Positions 55,941 through 64,000 of a stretch of 64,000 bases of DNA are shown piece after piece. Position numbers and translations under genes: made by a program. The stretch comes from Arthrobacter hankyongi (GTDB taxonomy: Bacteria; Actinomycetota; Actinomycetes; Actinomycetales; Micrococcaceae). The stretch is taken from positions 1 through 64,000 of the forward strand of contig NZ_JAKLTQ010000022.1 in NCBI RefSeq assembly GCF_022012395.1. The letters are read 5' to 3'. Numbering within the stretch: position 1 is the stretch's first letter; the number at the start of each line of letters is the position of its first letter. Below the pieces are notes generated by a model that ran no database searches, was not told where the DNA came from, and saw nothing but the letters and a program-made list of their open reading frames with translations.

Positions 55941-56080
55941 ATTGCCGCCGGTTCCGCCGTCCATCCGGAGCCGGCCCCCTTTATCTCTGGCGGTTGGCGT
56001 CAGATACTGAGGTGAACCGGGTCCCGGCGCGCAAGGCGGGTCCCGGATGGTCCGTGCGACAGATCCCCAAGGAGGCAGCC

Positions 56081-59000
56081 GTGGAAACCCGCGAACTGGC
56101 CGCAACCCTCGCTGACGACTCGGTACGGCTGGTACGGCACTGGCTCGACGAAGCCTCCCACATTCCGGTGGATGCCTCGGCCCGGCAGCTGGCCGGCGTG
56201 CTCCGGGATCCCCACGGACTGGAGTTCACGGTCGGCTTCGTGGACGGGGTGATCCGGCCCGAGGACCCGGCGGTCGCGGCCCGGAACCTGGCCGCGCTGG
56301 CCCGCAGGGTGCCGGCCTTCCTGCCCTGGTACCTGCGCGGTGCCGTGCGCGTGGGCGGGGCGCTGGCCCCGGTGCTGCCCGGCGTCGTGATTCCCGCCGC
56401 CCGCCGGGCGCTGCGCGAAATGGTCGGGCACCTGATCGTGGACGCCTCGGACGCCAAACTCGGCCCGGCCATCGCGAAGATCCGCCGGGCGGACGTCCGG
56501 CTGAACATCAACCTGCTCGGCGAGGCCGTCCTGGGCGAGCGCGAGGCCGGCCGCCGGCTCGAGGGCCTCCACCGCCTGCTCGCCCGCGACGACGTGGACT
56601 ACGTCTCGGTCAAGGTCTCGGCCGCCGTCGGCCCGCACGCGCCGTTTGCCTTCGAGGAGGCCGTGGCACATACGGTGGCGAAGCTAAGTCCGCTCTTTGC
56701 CCGGGCCGCGGCGGGGCCCGCGCCCAAGTTCATCAACCTGGACATGGAGGAGTACAAGGACCTGGAGATGACCATCGCGGTCTTCACCAGGCTCCTGGAC
56801 CAGCCCGAATTCAAGCAGCTCGAGGCCGGGATCGTGCTGCAGGCCTATCTGCCGGACGCCCTGTCGGCGATGATCCGGCTGCAGGAGTGGGCCGCGGCGC
56901 GCACCGCGGCCGGCGGGGCGCCGATCAAGGTCCGGGTGGTCAAGGGCGCGAACCTGCCGATGGAGCACGTCGAGGCGTCCCTGCACGGCTGGCCGGTGGC
57001 GACCTGGGGGAGCAAGCAGGACACGGACACCAACTACAAGCGCGTGATCAATTACGCCCTGGACCCCGGGCGCATCAGGAACGTGCGGATCGGGGTGGCC
57101 GGGCACAATCTGTTCGATGTCGCCTTCGCCTGGCTGCTGGCCAAACGGCGCGGGATCGAGTCCGGCGGGCACGGGGGCCTCGAGTTCGAGATGCTGCTGG
57201 GCATGGCGCAGTCCCAGGCCGAGGCGGTCAGGCGCGATGTGGGGTCGCTGCTGCTCTACACCCCGGTGGTCCACCCGGCCGAGTTCGACGTGGCCATCGC
57301 CTACCTGATCCGCCGGCTGGAGGAGGGGGCGAGCCGGGAGAACTTCATGTCCGCGGTGTTTGAACTTTCCGAGGACGAGGCACTCTTCGAGCGCGAGAAG
57401 CAGCGCTTCCTGGCCTCGCTGGCCAACCTCGACGACGAGATCCCGGCCCCGAACCGCAGCCAGGACCGCAGCCGGCCGGAGGAACCCGCGCCGCCGCACG
57501 GATTCCGCAATACCCCGGACACCGACCCGTCCCTGCCGGCCAACCTGGCCTGGGGCCGGGCCATCCTGGACCGGGTCCCGGGCTCGACCCTGGGCAAGGA
57601 CGCCGTCGCCGCCGCCACCCTGCACGACGCCGAGGCCCTGGACGCGGTGATGGACACCGCCGCGGAGGCCGGCGCGGCCTGGGGCGCCCTGACCGGGGCC
57701 AAGCGCGCGGAAATCCTGCACCGGGCCGGGGACCTGCTCGAGGCCCGCCGCGCCGACCTGCTGGAGGTCATGGCCGCCGAAGCCGGCAAGACGCTGGACC
57801 AGGGCGACCCGGAAGTCTCCGAGGCCGTGGATTTCGCCCACTACTACGCCGAACGCGCCCGCGAACTGGACGCCGTGGACGGCGCGGTCTTCATCCCGTC
57901 CCGGGTCACTGTGGTGACCCCTCCGTGGAACTTCCCGGTGGCGATCCCGGCCGGTTCCACCCTGGCCGCGCTCGCGGCCGGATCCGCCGTCGTGATCAAG
58001 CCGGCGCACCCGGCAGCGCGCTGCGGTGCCGTGATGGTCGAGGCCGTTCGGGTGGCGCTGGCGGAGGCCGGCATGCCGCGCGACGTGCTGCGGCTGGTCC
58101 AGCTCAACGAACACGGCCTGGGCCGCGAGCTGATCGCGCACCCGGCGGTGGACCGGGTGATCCTCACCGGCGGCTACGAGACCGCCGAGCTGTTCCGCTC
58201 CTTCCGCCCGGACCTGCCGCTGCTGGCCGAAACCTCCGGCAAGAACGCGATCATCGTCACCCCGGACGCGGACTTCGACCTGGCCGCCCGGGACGTCGCC
58301 TACTCCGCCTTCGGGCACGCGGGCCAGAAGTGCTCGGCGGCCTCGCTGGTGATCCTGGTCGGCTCCGCGGCCCGGTCCCGGCGGTTCCGGAACCAGCTGG
58401 TGGACGCCGTCACCTCCCTGAAGGTTGGCTACCCGCAGGACCCGGCCACCCAGATGGGCCCGGTCATCGAAGCGCCCGCGGGCAAGCTGCTGGCGGGGCT
58501 GACCACGCTCGGCGACGGCGAATCCTGGCTGCTCAAGCCGGAGCAGCTGGACGGGACCGGGAAGCTTTGGAGCCCGGGCATCCGCACCGGTGTCCGGCCC
58601 GGCTCGCACTACCACCTGACCGAATTCTTCGGCCCCATCCTCGGGGTCATGACCGCCGCGGACCTGGCCGAGGCCGTCGAGATCCAGAACGAGGTGGACT
58701 ACGGCCTCACCGCCGGCCTGCACTCGCTGGACCGGGAGGAAATCGGCTACTGGCTGGACCATGTCCAGGCCGGCAACCTGTATGTCAACCGCGGCATTAC
58801 CGGCGCGATCGTGCGGCGCCAGCCTTTCGGCGGCTGGAAGAAATCCGCCGTCGGCCCCGGCACCAAGGCCGGCGGACCCAACTACCTGGTCGGACTCGGG
58901 AGCTGGACAAGCGCCCCGGGCGCGGCGGGAACCCCGGTCGCCGATGCCGGCGCGGCCAGGCTGCTGGACGCGGCCAGGAGTTCCGGCGGTGCGATCGAGG

Positions 59001-59530
59001 CCGCCGGGGTGGCGGGCCTGGAGCGTGCCCTGCGGTCCGACGCCGCGGCCTGGGCGGCCGGTTTCGGCCGCGCGCAGGACGTTTCCGGCCTGGCCGCGGA
59101 ACGGAACGTGTTCCGCTACCTGCCGCTGCCGGTCACCATCCGGCTGGCCGCGGGCGAACCGCTGGTGAAGCTGGTGCGGGTGCTGGCCGCCGGCGTCCTG
59201 GCCGGCTCCGAGGTCACGGTCTCCACCGCCGTCGAACTGCCGGCCTCGCTGAAGGCCGCGGCGGTGGAACTGGGCATCCGGGTGACGGTGGAGGACGACG
59301 CGGCCTGGCTGGCCGGCGCCGGCCGGCTGACCGGACGCATCCGGCTGATCGGCGGCGGCGCGCGGGCCCTGGCCGCCGCCACCGGCGGACGGCCGGACCT
59401 GGCCGTGTACGCCCACGACGTGACCGAGTCCGGCCGGGTGGAACTGCTGCCCTTCCTGCACGAACAGGCCGTCAGCATCACCGCGCACCGCTTCGGCACC
59501 CCCAGCCACCTCTCCGACGGACTGATCTGA
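56081..59530 (+). CDS. putA: Bifunctional proline dehydrogenase / 1-pyrroline-5-carboxylate dehydrogenase
   Basis: The 1149-residue enzyme oxidises proline to glutamate. The N-terminal half is an FAD-dependent ProDH barrel (INLLGEAVLGEREAGRRL, VKVSAAVGPHAPF, VRVVKGANLPMEHVEASLHGWP). The ALDH half (about 500-970) has PPWNFPVAIPAG, the Glu in LAETSGKNAIIV and the catalytic Cys in GHAGQKCSAASL. A further C-terminal region of about 180 residues follows, as in actinobacterial PutA forms. There is no N-terminal DNA-binding domain, so it is not self-regulating. GTG 56081 has AAGGAGG five bases upstream. The next gene begins four bases after the stop. Confidence 0.95.
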   Translation: METRELAATLADDSVRLVRHWLDEASHIPVDASARQLAGVLRDPHGLEFTVGFVDGVIRPEDPAVAARNLAALARRVPAFLPWYLRGAVRVGGALAPVLPGVVIPAARRALREMVGHLIVDASDAKLGPAIAKIRRADVRLNINLLGEAVLGEREAGRRLEGLHRLLARDDVDYVSVKVSAAVGPHAPFAFEEAVAHTVAKLSPLFARAAAGPAPKFINLDMEEYKDLEMTIAVFTRLLDQPEFKQLEAGIVLQAYLPDALSAMIRLQEWAAARTAAGGAPIKVRVVKGANLPMEHVEASLHGWPVATWGSKQDTDTNYKRVINYALDPGRIRNVRIGVAGHNLFDVAFAWLLAKRRGIESGGHGGLEFEMLLGMAQSQAEAVRRDVGSLLLYTPVVHPAEFDVAIAYLIRRLEEGASRENFMSAVFELSEDEALFEREKQRFLASLANLDDEIPAPNRSQDRSRPEEPAPPHGFRNTPDTDPSLPANLAWGRAILDRVPGSTLGKDAVAAATLHDAEALDAVMDTAAEAGAAWGALTGAKRAEILHRAGDLLEARRADLLEVMAAEAGKTLDQGDPEVSEAVDFAHYYAERARELDAVDGAVFIPSRVTVVTPPWNFPVAIPAGSTLAALAAGSAVVIKPAHPAARCGAVMVEAVRVALAEAGMPRDVLRLVQLNEHGLGRELIAHPAVDRVILTGGYETAELFRSFRPDLPLLAETSGKNAIIVTPDADFDLAARDVAYSAFGHAGQKCSAASLVILVGSAARSRRFRNQLVDAVTSLKVGYPQDPATQMGPVIEAPAGKLLAGLTTLGDGESWLLKPEQLDGTGKLWSPGIRTGVRPGSHYHLTEFFGPILGVMTAADLAEAVEIQNEVDYGLTAGLHSLDREEIGYWLDHVQAGNLYVNRGITGAIVRRQPFGGWKKSAVGPGTKAGGPNYLVGLGSWTSAPGAAGTPVADAGAARLLDAARSSGGAIEAAGVAGLERALRSDAAAWAAGFGRAQDVSGLAAERNVFRYLPLPVTIRLAAGEPLVKLVRVLAAGVLAGSEVTVSTAVELPASLKAAAVELGIRVTVEDDAAWLAGAGRLTGRIRLIGGGARALAAATGGRPDLAVYAHDVTESGRVELLPFLHEQAVSITAHRFGTPSHLSDGLI

Positions 59531-59534
59531 GCGG

Positions 59535-60641
59535 ATGCCGGCGAGGGGCACGGTGCGCATTGCCACCTACAACACCAGCCTGTTCCGTGCCGCCGCGGGC
59601 GGGTTGCTGGAGGACCTGGCCACCCCGGACAACGCCCAGGCGCGCAGCATCGCCGAGGTCATCCGGCGGGTCGACCCGGACATCCTGCTGCTCAACGAAT
59701 TCGACTATTCCCCGGGCAGCCCCTCCGGACCGGACCTGTTCCGGGCCAACTACCTGGCGGCCGGCCAGCGGCCGGTGCACTATCCGTACGCCTACACCGC
59801 ACCGTCCAACACCGGCGTCCCCACGGGTTTCGACCTGGACGGCGACGGCGCGGCGGCCGGGCCGCAGGACGCATTCGGCTACGGCGCGTTCGAGGGCCAG
59901 TACGGTATGGTGCTGCTGTCCAAATACCCGCTGGACACCGCCGGGGTGCGCAGCTTCAGGCAGTTCCACTGGCAGGACATGCCCGGAAACCTGATGCCGG
60001 AGGGCTTCTACCCGGAACCGGCCCGGGCTCTGCTGCGCCTGTCCAGCAAGTCCCATTGGGATGTGCCGGTGCTGCTGCCCGGCGGCCCGCTGCAGGTGCT
60101 GGCCGGCCATCCCTGCCCGCCGGCCTTCGACGGTCCCGAGCAGCGCAACGTCCGGCGCAACCATGACGAGATCCGGCTATGGGCCGACTATGTCTCCGGC
60201 GGCGCCCGGGCGTCCTACCTGTACGACGACGCCGGCCGCACCGGCGGCCTGCGGCCGGGGGCGCGCTTCGTGATCCTGGGCGACCTGAACGCCGACCCGC
60301 AGGACGGTAGGGCCTGGCCCGGGGCCGCCGGCCAGCTGCTGCGCCATCCGCTCGTCCAGGACCCGCTGCCGGCGTCGGCGGGAGCGGTGGAATCGGCCCG
60401 GCTGCAGGCCGGGGCGAATGTGCACCATCTAAGCGACCCGCGGCTGGACACCGCCGACTTCGGCCGGAGCACGGGCAACCTGCGTGTGGACTACGTGCTG
60501 CCGTCCAGGGACCTGGCCGTGGCCGGCGCGGGGGTCTTCTGGCCCCGGACCGGCGAGCCCGGTGCCGAGCTGACCGGGCCGTTCCCGTGCGCCACCAGCG
60601 ACCACCGGCTGGTCTGGGTGGATCTGGCGCTGCCGGGCTGA
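59535..60641 (+). CDS. Endonuclease/exonuclease/phosphatase family protein
   Basis: The 368-residue protein has the EEP fold: RIATYNTSLF at the start, LLLNEFDY with the metal-binding Glu, a central RNHDEIRLWADY and GDLNADPQDG, and the closing TSDHRLVWVDL with Asp-His. This subgroup usually has HPTPP before the FDGPE segment; here it reads HPCPP. No signal peptide is visible from this start, although many relatives are secreted. It could hydrolyse phosphodiesters in nucleic acid or lipids. It sits four bases behind putA with which it is probably cotranscribed, but the functional link is not clear. Confidence 0.88.
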   Translation: MPARGTVRIATYNTSLFRAAAGGLLEDLATPDNAQARSIAEVIRRVDPDILLLNEFDYSPGSPSGPDLFRANYLAAGQRPVHYPYAYTAPSNTGVPTGFDLDGDGAAAGPQDAFGYGAFEGQYGMVLLSKYPLDTAGVRSFRQFHWQDMPGNLMPEGFYPEPARALLRLSSKSHWDVPVLLPGGPLQVLAGHPCPPAFDGPEQRNVRRNHDEIRLWADYVSGGARASYLYDDAGRTGGLRPGARFVILGDLNADPQDGRAWPGAAGQLLRHPLVQDPLPASAGAVESARLQAGANVHHLSDPRLDTADFGRSTGNLRVDYVLPSRDLAVAGAGVFWPRTGEPGAELTGPFPCATSDHRLVWVDLALPG

Positions 60642-60674
60642 GGCCGGAACCTACCCGAACTTCCGCCGCGCTGT

Positions 60675-60711
60675 TAAGCTGGATTGCATGGGAACGCTGG
60701 TTTTCAGGTAA
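60675..60711 (+). promoter_or_regulatory. Possible leaderless 7-codon leader ORF
   Basis: TAAGCT (60675-60680) is followed by seven bases and an ATG opening a 7-codon frame (MGTLVFR, stop at 60709-60711). The arrangement copies the leaderless starts elsewhere in the window, and structured DNA with a T-run follows before the next gene. Confidence 0.3.
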
Positions 60712-60790
60712 CCGGGCCGTCGCGCCGGTTCATTCACTACATCAAAAAACCTGCTTGTTGAGGCCGGGCCTGACGAGTTTTCCCTGTTCA

Positions 60791-60835
60791 CAGCAGCCGA
60801 AGCAGGCGCCGCGCCGCTGCTGCGCCCGCTTTTTT
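60791..60835 (+). terminator. Terminator-like hairpin with T6 upstream of the 73-residue gene
   Basis: CAGCAGC (60791-60797) pairs with GCTGCTG (60816-60822), and TTTTTT follows at 60830-60835. An alternative pairing of CCTGCTT (60750-60756) with AAGCAGG (60800-60806) overlaps the loop. It could attenuate transcription of the gene at 60876 or end an upstream transcript. Confidence 0.4.
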
Positions 60836-60875
60836 GGAAACTCCCGGCCCCACGGGCAACCGGAAGGGGAGGACC

Positions 60876-61097
60876 ATGACCGTTTACGAACGTCCGGAAC
60901 ATCCGGACCAGCAGCCGAGGATCCAGCTGGCGCCGGCCGCGGCGGAAAAGCTGGGCGGGGCACCGCACCGCCAGCCGGAAGCCGGCGGAACCGCCGAGGC
61001 CGCCGCCGCCTGGCACAGCCTGGGCCACAGCCACCGGCCCACCCGCGCCAGCGGGCGGCAGGGCCCCGGCGAGAAGAAGGTCCGCTGGTACGGCTGA
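60876..61097 (+). CDS. Small hypothetical protein (73 residues)
   Basis: The 73-residue protein is hydrophilic, rich in Gln, Pro, His, Arg and Gly, with a short helix (QLAPAAAEKLGG) and the end GEKKVRWYG. It has no membrane segment and looks largely disordered. I do not recognise a family. A strong GGGAGG ribosome binding site five to six bases before the ATG supports expression. The 234-base space upstream contains a possible leader ORF and a T-run hairpin. A convergent terminator follows. Confidence 0.6.
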   Translation: MTVYERPEHPDQQPRIQLAPAAAEKLGGAPHRQPEAGGTAEAAAAWHSLGHSHRPTRASGRQGPGEKKVRWYG

Positions 61098-61139
61098 GGC
61101 CGTCCCGGCAGAACCAGCACTACCAGCGGAAATAATCGA

Positions 61140-61182
61140 AAGCGGCGTGTTGTGCCCGGGACACCGGGCGCACACGCCGCTT
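61140..61182. terminator. Convergent terminator with 19 paired positions
   Basis: AAGCGGCGTGT pairs with ACACGCCGCTT (61140-61150, 61172-61182); after a one-base bulge another eight pairs follow, closed by GACA. It separates the 73-residue gene from ptsH and can act in both directions. Confidence 0.75.
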
Positions 61183-61225
61183 CGTTGTGCTGTCGTGTTG
61201 TGCCATGCGGCGGAGCCGCTGGACG

Positions 61226-61504
61226 CTACTCCGCGTCGTGGTCCGTCTCGAGGACCTTGACCAGCGTGTCCAGCGCTTCGTCCGCCCCCGTACCCTCGGC
61301 GCGGAGCACCACCTGGGTGCCGAATTCCGCGCCCAGGCTCATCAGGGACAGGATGCTCGAGGCGTCCATCGCCTCGTCCTCGGGCGCCCCGGCCAGCGCA
61401 ATGGTCACCTCGACGGGCTGCTCGCCGGCCGCTTCGGCGAAGATGGCGGCGGGACGGGCGTGCAGGCCGACGCGGCTGGCAATGGTGGCGGTACGTTCGG
61501 GCAT
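61226..61504 (-). CDS. ptsH: HPr family phosphocarrier protein
   Basis: The 92-residue cytosolic protein carries phosphate from enzyme I to sugar-specific EIIs. The active His15 is in RVGLHARPAA, and the regulatory Ser region reads MDASSILSLMSLG. It is the last gene of a minus-strand unit: fructose permease, ptsI, ptsH, with a 27-base gap after ptsI. A convergent terminator lies 44 bases past its stop. Confidence 0.95.
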   Translation of the reverse strand: MPERTATIASRVGLHARPAAIFAEAAGEQPVEVTIALAGAPEDEAMDASSILSLMSLGAEFGTQVVLRAEGTGADEALDTLVKVLETDHDAE

Positions 61505-61531
61505 GGTTTCTCCTTAGGGTGGGGCGGGCAG

Positions 61532-63223
61532 TCAGAGCCCGAGGGTGTCAAGGACAGGAAGCTTGGACCGTACGGCGGCCCGGGCCTCGGCGGCGGTGTC
61601 CGCGGACAGCGCCAGCCCGGCCAGATCGCGGGCCTGATCCAGCGTCACGCTGCGCAGCACGGCGGCGACGCCGGGCAGCGCCCGGGCGGTCATGGACAGG
61701 GTGCTGACGCCCAGGCCCACCAGGACGACGCCGAGGGCGGGGTCCGCGGCGGACTCGCCGCAGACCCCGACCGGCTTGGGCGCCTGGCCGGTACCGCCCA
61801 GCCGGGCGCCGTCGACGGTGGCCTGGACCAGGCGCAGCACGGCCGGCTGCCACGGGTCGTTCAGGGCGGCGAGCGGGCCGAGCTGGCGGTCTGCGGCCAT
61901 CGTGTACTGCGTCAGGTCGTTGGTCCCCAGCGAGGCGAACTCCACCCGCTTCAGGATGCTGCCGGCCGTCAGCGCCGCGGACGGGACCTCGACCATGACA
62001 CCGGAGGTGTCCAGCCCGGCGGCGGAGCAGAGCCCGGCGAAGTGGCCGGCTTCCTCCGCCGTGGCGATCATCGGCGCCATCACCCAGACGACGGCGGTGC
62101 TTTCCGCCGCGGCTTGGGCGATGGCCTGCAGCTGGCGTTCCAGCACGCCGGGGGTGGTCCAGTCGGTGCGGTAGCCGCGGACCCCCAGCGCCGGGTTCGG
62201 CTCGGTGGCGTCGGTGAGGAACGGCAGCGGCTTGTCCGCACCGGCGTCCAGCGTGCGGACCACCACCTTCTTGCCGGGGAAGGCCTCGAACACCGCCTTG
62301 TAGGCCGCGACCTGCTCCGGGATGGTGGGTTCCTCGCTGCGGTTGAGGAAGCAGAACTCCGTCCGCAGCAGGCCCACGCCCTCGGCTCCGGCGGCGGCCG
62401 CGACGGCTGCCTCCTCGCCGCCGCCCACATTGGCCAGCAGCGGCACCCGGTGTCCGTCCGCCGTCGTGCCGCTGCCATCGAAAGGCGGCAGGGTGGCGCG
62501 GGCGGCGTAGTCGGCCGCCGCGGTGCGCTCGGCCTCGCCCGGATCGGTGATTACCAGGCCGGCGGCGCCGTCCACGTAGACCTCCAGGCCTTCCTCGAGC
62601 TCGGTAGCCCCGGTGGCGGCGACGACGGCGGGCAGGCCCAGCGCGCGGGCGATGATGGCCGTGTGCGACTGCGGTCCGCCGCCGGCGGTGACCAGGGCGA
62701 TGACCCGGTCCGGATCCAACGTGGCGGTGTCCGCCGGGGCCAGGTCCTCGGCCGCGAGGATGATCGGCCCTGCCGAGTCCGGGATGCCCGGGGCCGGGTC
62801 CCCACGCAGCTCGGCCACGATCCGGGCCCGCACGTCCAGGACGTCGGCGGCCCGTTCGGCCATGTAGCCGCCGAGGGCCTTGAGCTGGTCCGCGACCTGG
62901 CCGCCGGCGTCCCAGACGGCCCGTTCGGCGCTGCGGCCGGCGGCGAGCAGTTTGGCGGCGGACTTGATCAGCATCGGATCCGCAGCCATCAGGGCGGTGG
63001 CCTTGAGGACTTCCGCCGCGTCGCCGTGGGCGGTTTCGGCCCGGGCCTTGAGCAGGGCCTGGACGGCTTTGGCCGCCGCCTTGATCCGCTCGGTTTCCGC
63101 TTCGGCCGTGGCGGCGTCGGGAATGCGGCTGTCCGCTGCCGGTTCGGCGACGGCCGGGGGCATCTGCATCACGGGGCCGATCACACGGCCGGCGCTGACG
63201 CCCACTCCGGTAATGCTGGTCAT
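61532..63223 (-). CDS. ptsI: Phosphoenolpyruvate-protein phosphotransferase (enzyme I)
   Basis: The 563-residue enzyme transfers phosphate from PEP to HPr. The phospho-His187 is in GGGPQSHTAIIARALG, the PEP-binding region has GVGLLRTEFCFLNR and EVPSAAL, and the C-terminal Cys is in GVCGESAADP. ATG 63223 was chosen because GAGGAAAG lies upstream and TSITGVGVSAG is the conserved start; an in-frame start at 63253 lacks a site. It lies between the fructose permease gene and ptsH, all on the minus strand. Confidence 0.96.
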   Translation of the reverse strand: MTSITGVGVSAGRVIGPVMQMPPAVAEPAADSRIPDAATAEAETERIKAAAKAVQALLKARAETAHGDAAEVLKATALMAADPMLIKSAAKLLAAGRSAERAVWDAGGQVADQLKALGGYMAERAADVLDVRARIVAELRGDPAPGIPDSAGPIILAAEDLAPADTATLDPDRVIALVTAGGGPQSHTAIIARALGLPAVVAATGATELEEGLEVYVDGAAGLVITDPGEAERTAAADYAARATLPPFDGSGTTADGHRVPLLANVGGGEEAAVAAAAGAEGVGLLRTEFCFLNRSEEPTIPEQVAAYKAVFEAFPGKKVVVRTLDAGADKPLPFLTDATEPNPALGVRGYRTDWTTPGVLERQLQAIAQAAAESTAVVWVMAPMIATAEEAGHFAGLCSAAGLDTSGVMVEVPSAALTAGSILKRVEFASLGTNDLTQYTMAADRQLGPLAALNDPWQPAVLRLVQATVDGARLGGTGQAPKPVGVCGESAADPALGVVLVGLGVSTLSMTARALPGVAAVLRSVTLDQARDLAGLALSADTAAEARAAVRSKLPVLDTLGL

Positions 63224-63277
63224 GGCTTTCCTCGCTATTGTCGGGAGATCCACAGTATGGTCCGCTGGAACGGCTGG

Positions 63278-64000
63278 CTAGACCGCCGGCTGGCGGCCGC
63301 CGGCGCCGGCGGCAACCGGGGTGCCGGCCGCGGTTTCGGGACGCTCGGCGCGTGCGACAGCGTAGCGCTTCAGGGCGAGGACGACCAGTGCCGTGATGAC
63401 CATGCCGACCAGGATGGAGACCACGAACATCAGCAGGTTGCCGATCGCGAAGAAGACGAAGATGCCGCCGTGCGGGGCCTGGGACGTGACGCCCGCGGCC
63501 ATGCAGAGCCCGCCGGTCACCGCGCCGCCGATCATGCTGGCGGGGATCACGCGCAGCGGATCCGCCGCGGCGAACGGGATGGCGCCCTCGGAGATGAACG
63601 AGGCACCGAGCAGCCAGGCGGCCTTGCCGTTTTCACGTTCGGCCAGCGAGAAGCGGCGGCGGTCCAGCACGGTGGCCAGGGCCATCGCCAGCGGCGGCAC
63701 CATGCCGGCGGCCATCACTGCGGCCATGATCTGGTAGGGGGCCTGGTTGGTGAGGCTGCCCGCGCTCAGGCCGGCGACGGCGAAGGAGTAGGCCACCTTG
63801 TTCACCGGGCCGCCCAGGTCGAAGCACATCATCAGGCCCAGGATGACGCCCAGGACCACCGCGGACGTGCCGGTCAGGCCGGAGAGCCAGGCGTTCAGCC
63901 CCGCGGTCAGCGCCGCGATCGGCCCGCCGATGAAGAGGAACATGGCTCCGGAGGCCACGATCGAGGCCAGCAGCGGGATGATCACCACGGGCATCAGGCC
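63278..64000 (-). CDS. fruA: PTS fructose transporter subunit IIC (3' part, cut by the window edge)
   Basis: The frame is open to the window end, so about 240 C-terminal residues are seen. They form the membrane part of a fructose-type EIIC: GVILGLMMCFDLGGPVNKVAYSFA, LGASFISEGAIPFAAADPLRVIP and a final helix with a short polar tail. The SEGAIPFAAADP motif is typical for the fructose-mannitol family. IIA and IIB domains, if fused, lie beyond the edge. ptsI starts 54 bases after its stop, so the whole fructose PTS is one unit. Confidence 0.9.
   Translation of the reverse strand, partial: GLMPVVIIPLLASIVASGAMFLFIGGPIAALTAGLNAWLSGLTGTSAVVLGVILGLMMCFDLGGPVNKVAYSFAVAGLSAGSLTNQAPYQIMAAVMAAGMVPPLAMALATVLDRRRFSLAERENGKAAWLLGASFISEGAIPFAAADPLRVIPASMIGGAVTGGLCMAAGVTSQAPHGGIFVFFAIGNLLMFVVSILVGMVITALVVLALKRYAVARAERPETAAGTPVAAGAGGRQPAV

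Noticed and set aside
56684-59566. Antisense frame of about 960 codons opposite putA
   Set aside because: Mirror of the putA codon pattern, with no recognisable domain or start signal.

Overview
The window is a 64 kb piece of a high-GC actinobacterial chromosome. Gene content and order point to Micrococcaceae, most likely Arthrobacter in the broad sense: dacB - zinc metalloprotease - tilS - hpt - ftsH - folE - folP - folB - folK - DUF3180 - panC - lysS - lsr2 - clpC, mutY/disA/radA, and serS next to a HAD phosphatase and pheA. Genus is an inference from synteny and protein style; no rRNA is present. I see no insertion sequence, prophage, CRISPR array or island with deviating base composition, so this is core chromosome with a few small accessory modules.

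Layout. 1-3.1 kb (minus): an FMN-binding split-barrel protein, a small membrane protein, and a Ser/Thr kinase translationally coupled to a lipoprotein. 3.1-7.1 kb: phosphoglucomutase, a DUF4190-like membrane protein, a POT peptide transporter. 7.2-13.8 kb: an amidase, then an amidohydrolase plus MHS-type transporter operon divergent from a double-domain Lrp/AsnC regulator, then an S51 peptidase. 13.8-21.3 kb: rhodanese, prephenate dehydratase, a membrane-anchored lipid kinase, serS, HAD phosphatase, a SatD-like regulator, a DsbA-like thiol protein and ppa. 21.4-40.1 kb (plus): PBP4, tilS, hpt, ftsH, the folate genes, two bPH2 membrane proteins, a DUF2520 protein, panC, lysS, lsr2 and clpC, with many 4-base start/stop overlaps. 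40.2-48.6 kb: an S9 peptidase, lipoprotein, mutY, disA, radA and a FUSC-type membrane protein. 48.7-54.8 kb: pstSCAB behind tandem PHO boxes, convergent with a low-affinity Pit transporter and its DUF47 partner. 55-61 kb: an unknown conserved protein, tRNA-Lys(TTT), putA and an EEP-family hydrolase. 61.2-64 kb (minus): HPr, enzyme I and the 3' part of a fructose PTS permease cut by the window edge.

Two themes recur. Many single genes have a TANNNT hexamer exactly 6-7 bases before the start codon and no ribosome binding site, which is the signature of leaderless transcripts. Several intergenic spaces also hold structured elements that the genes do not explain: a nested inverted repeat at the divergent Lrp promoter, a two-tier hairpin after serS, competing hairpins between pstS and pstC, and hairpins that hide or bridge the ribosome binding sites of the kinase gene and ftsH.

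I found no clearly unprecedented system. The best candidates for something undescribed are the kinase-lipoprotein pair at 1.3-2.9 kb, the Lrp-linked catabolic module at 8.8-13 kb and the serS hairpin.
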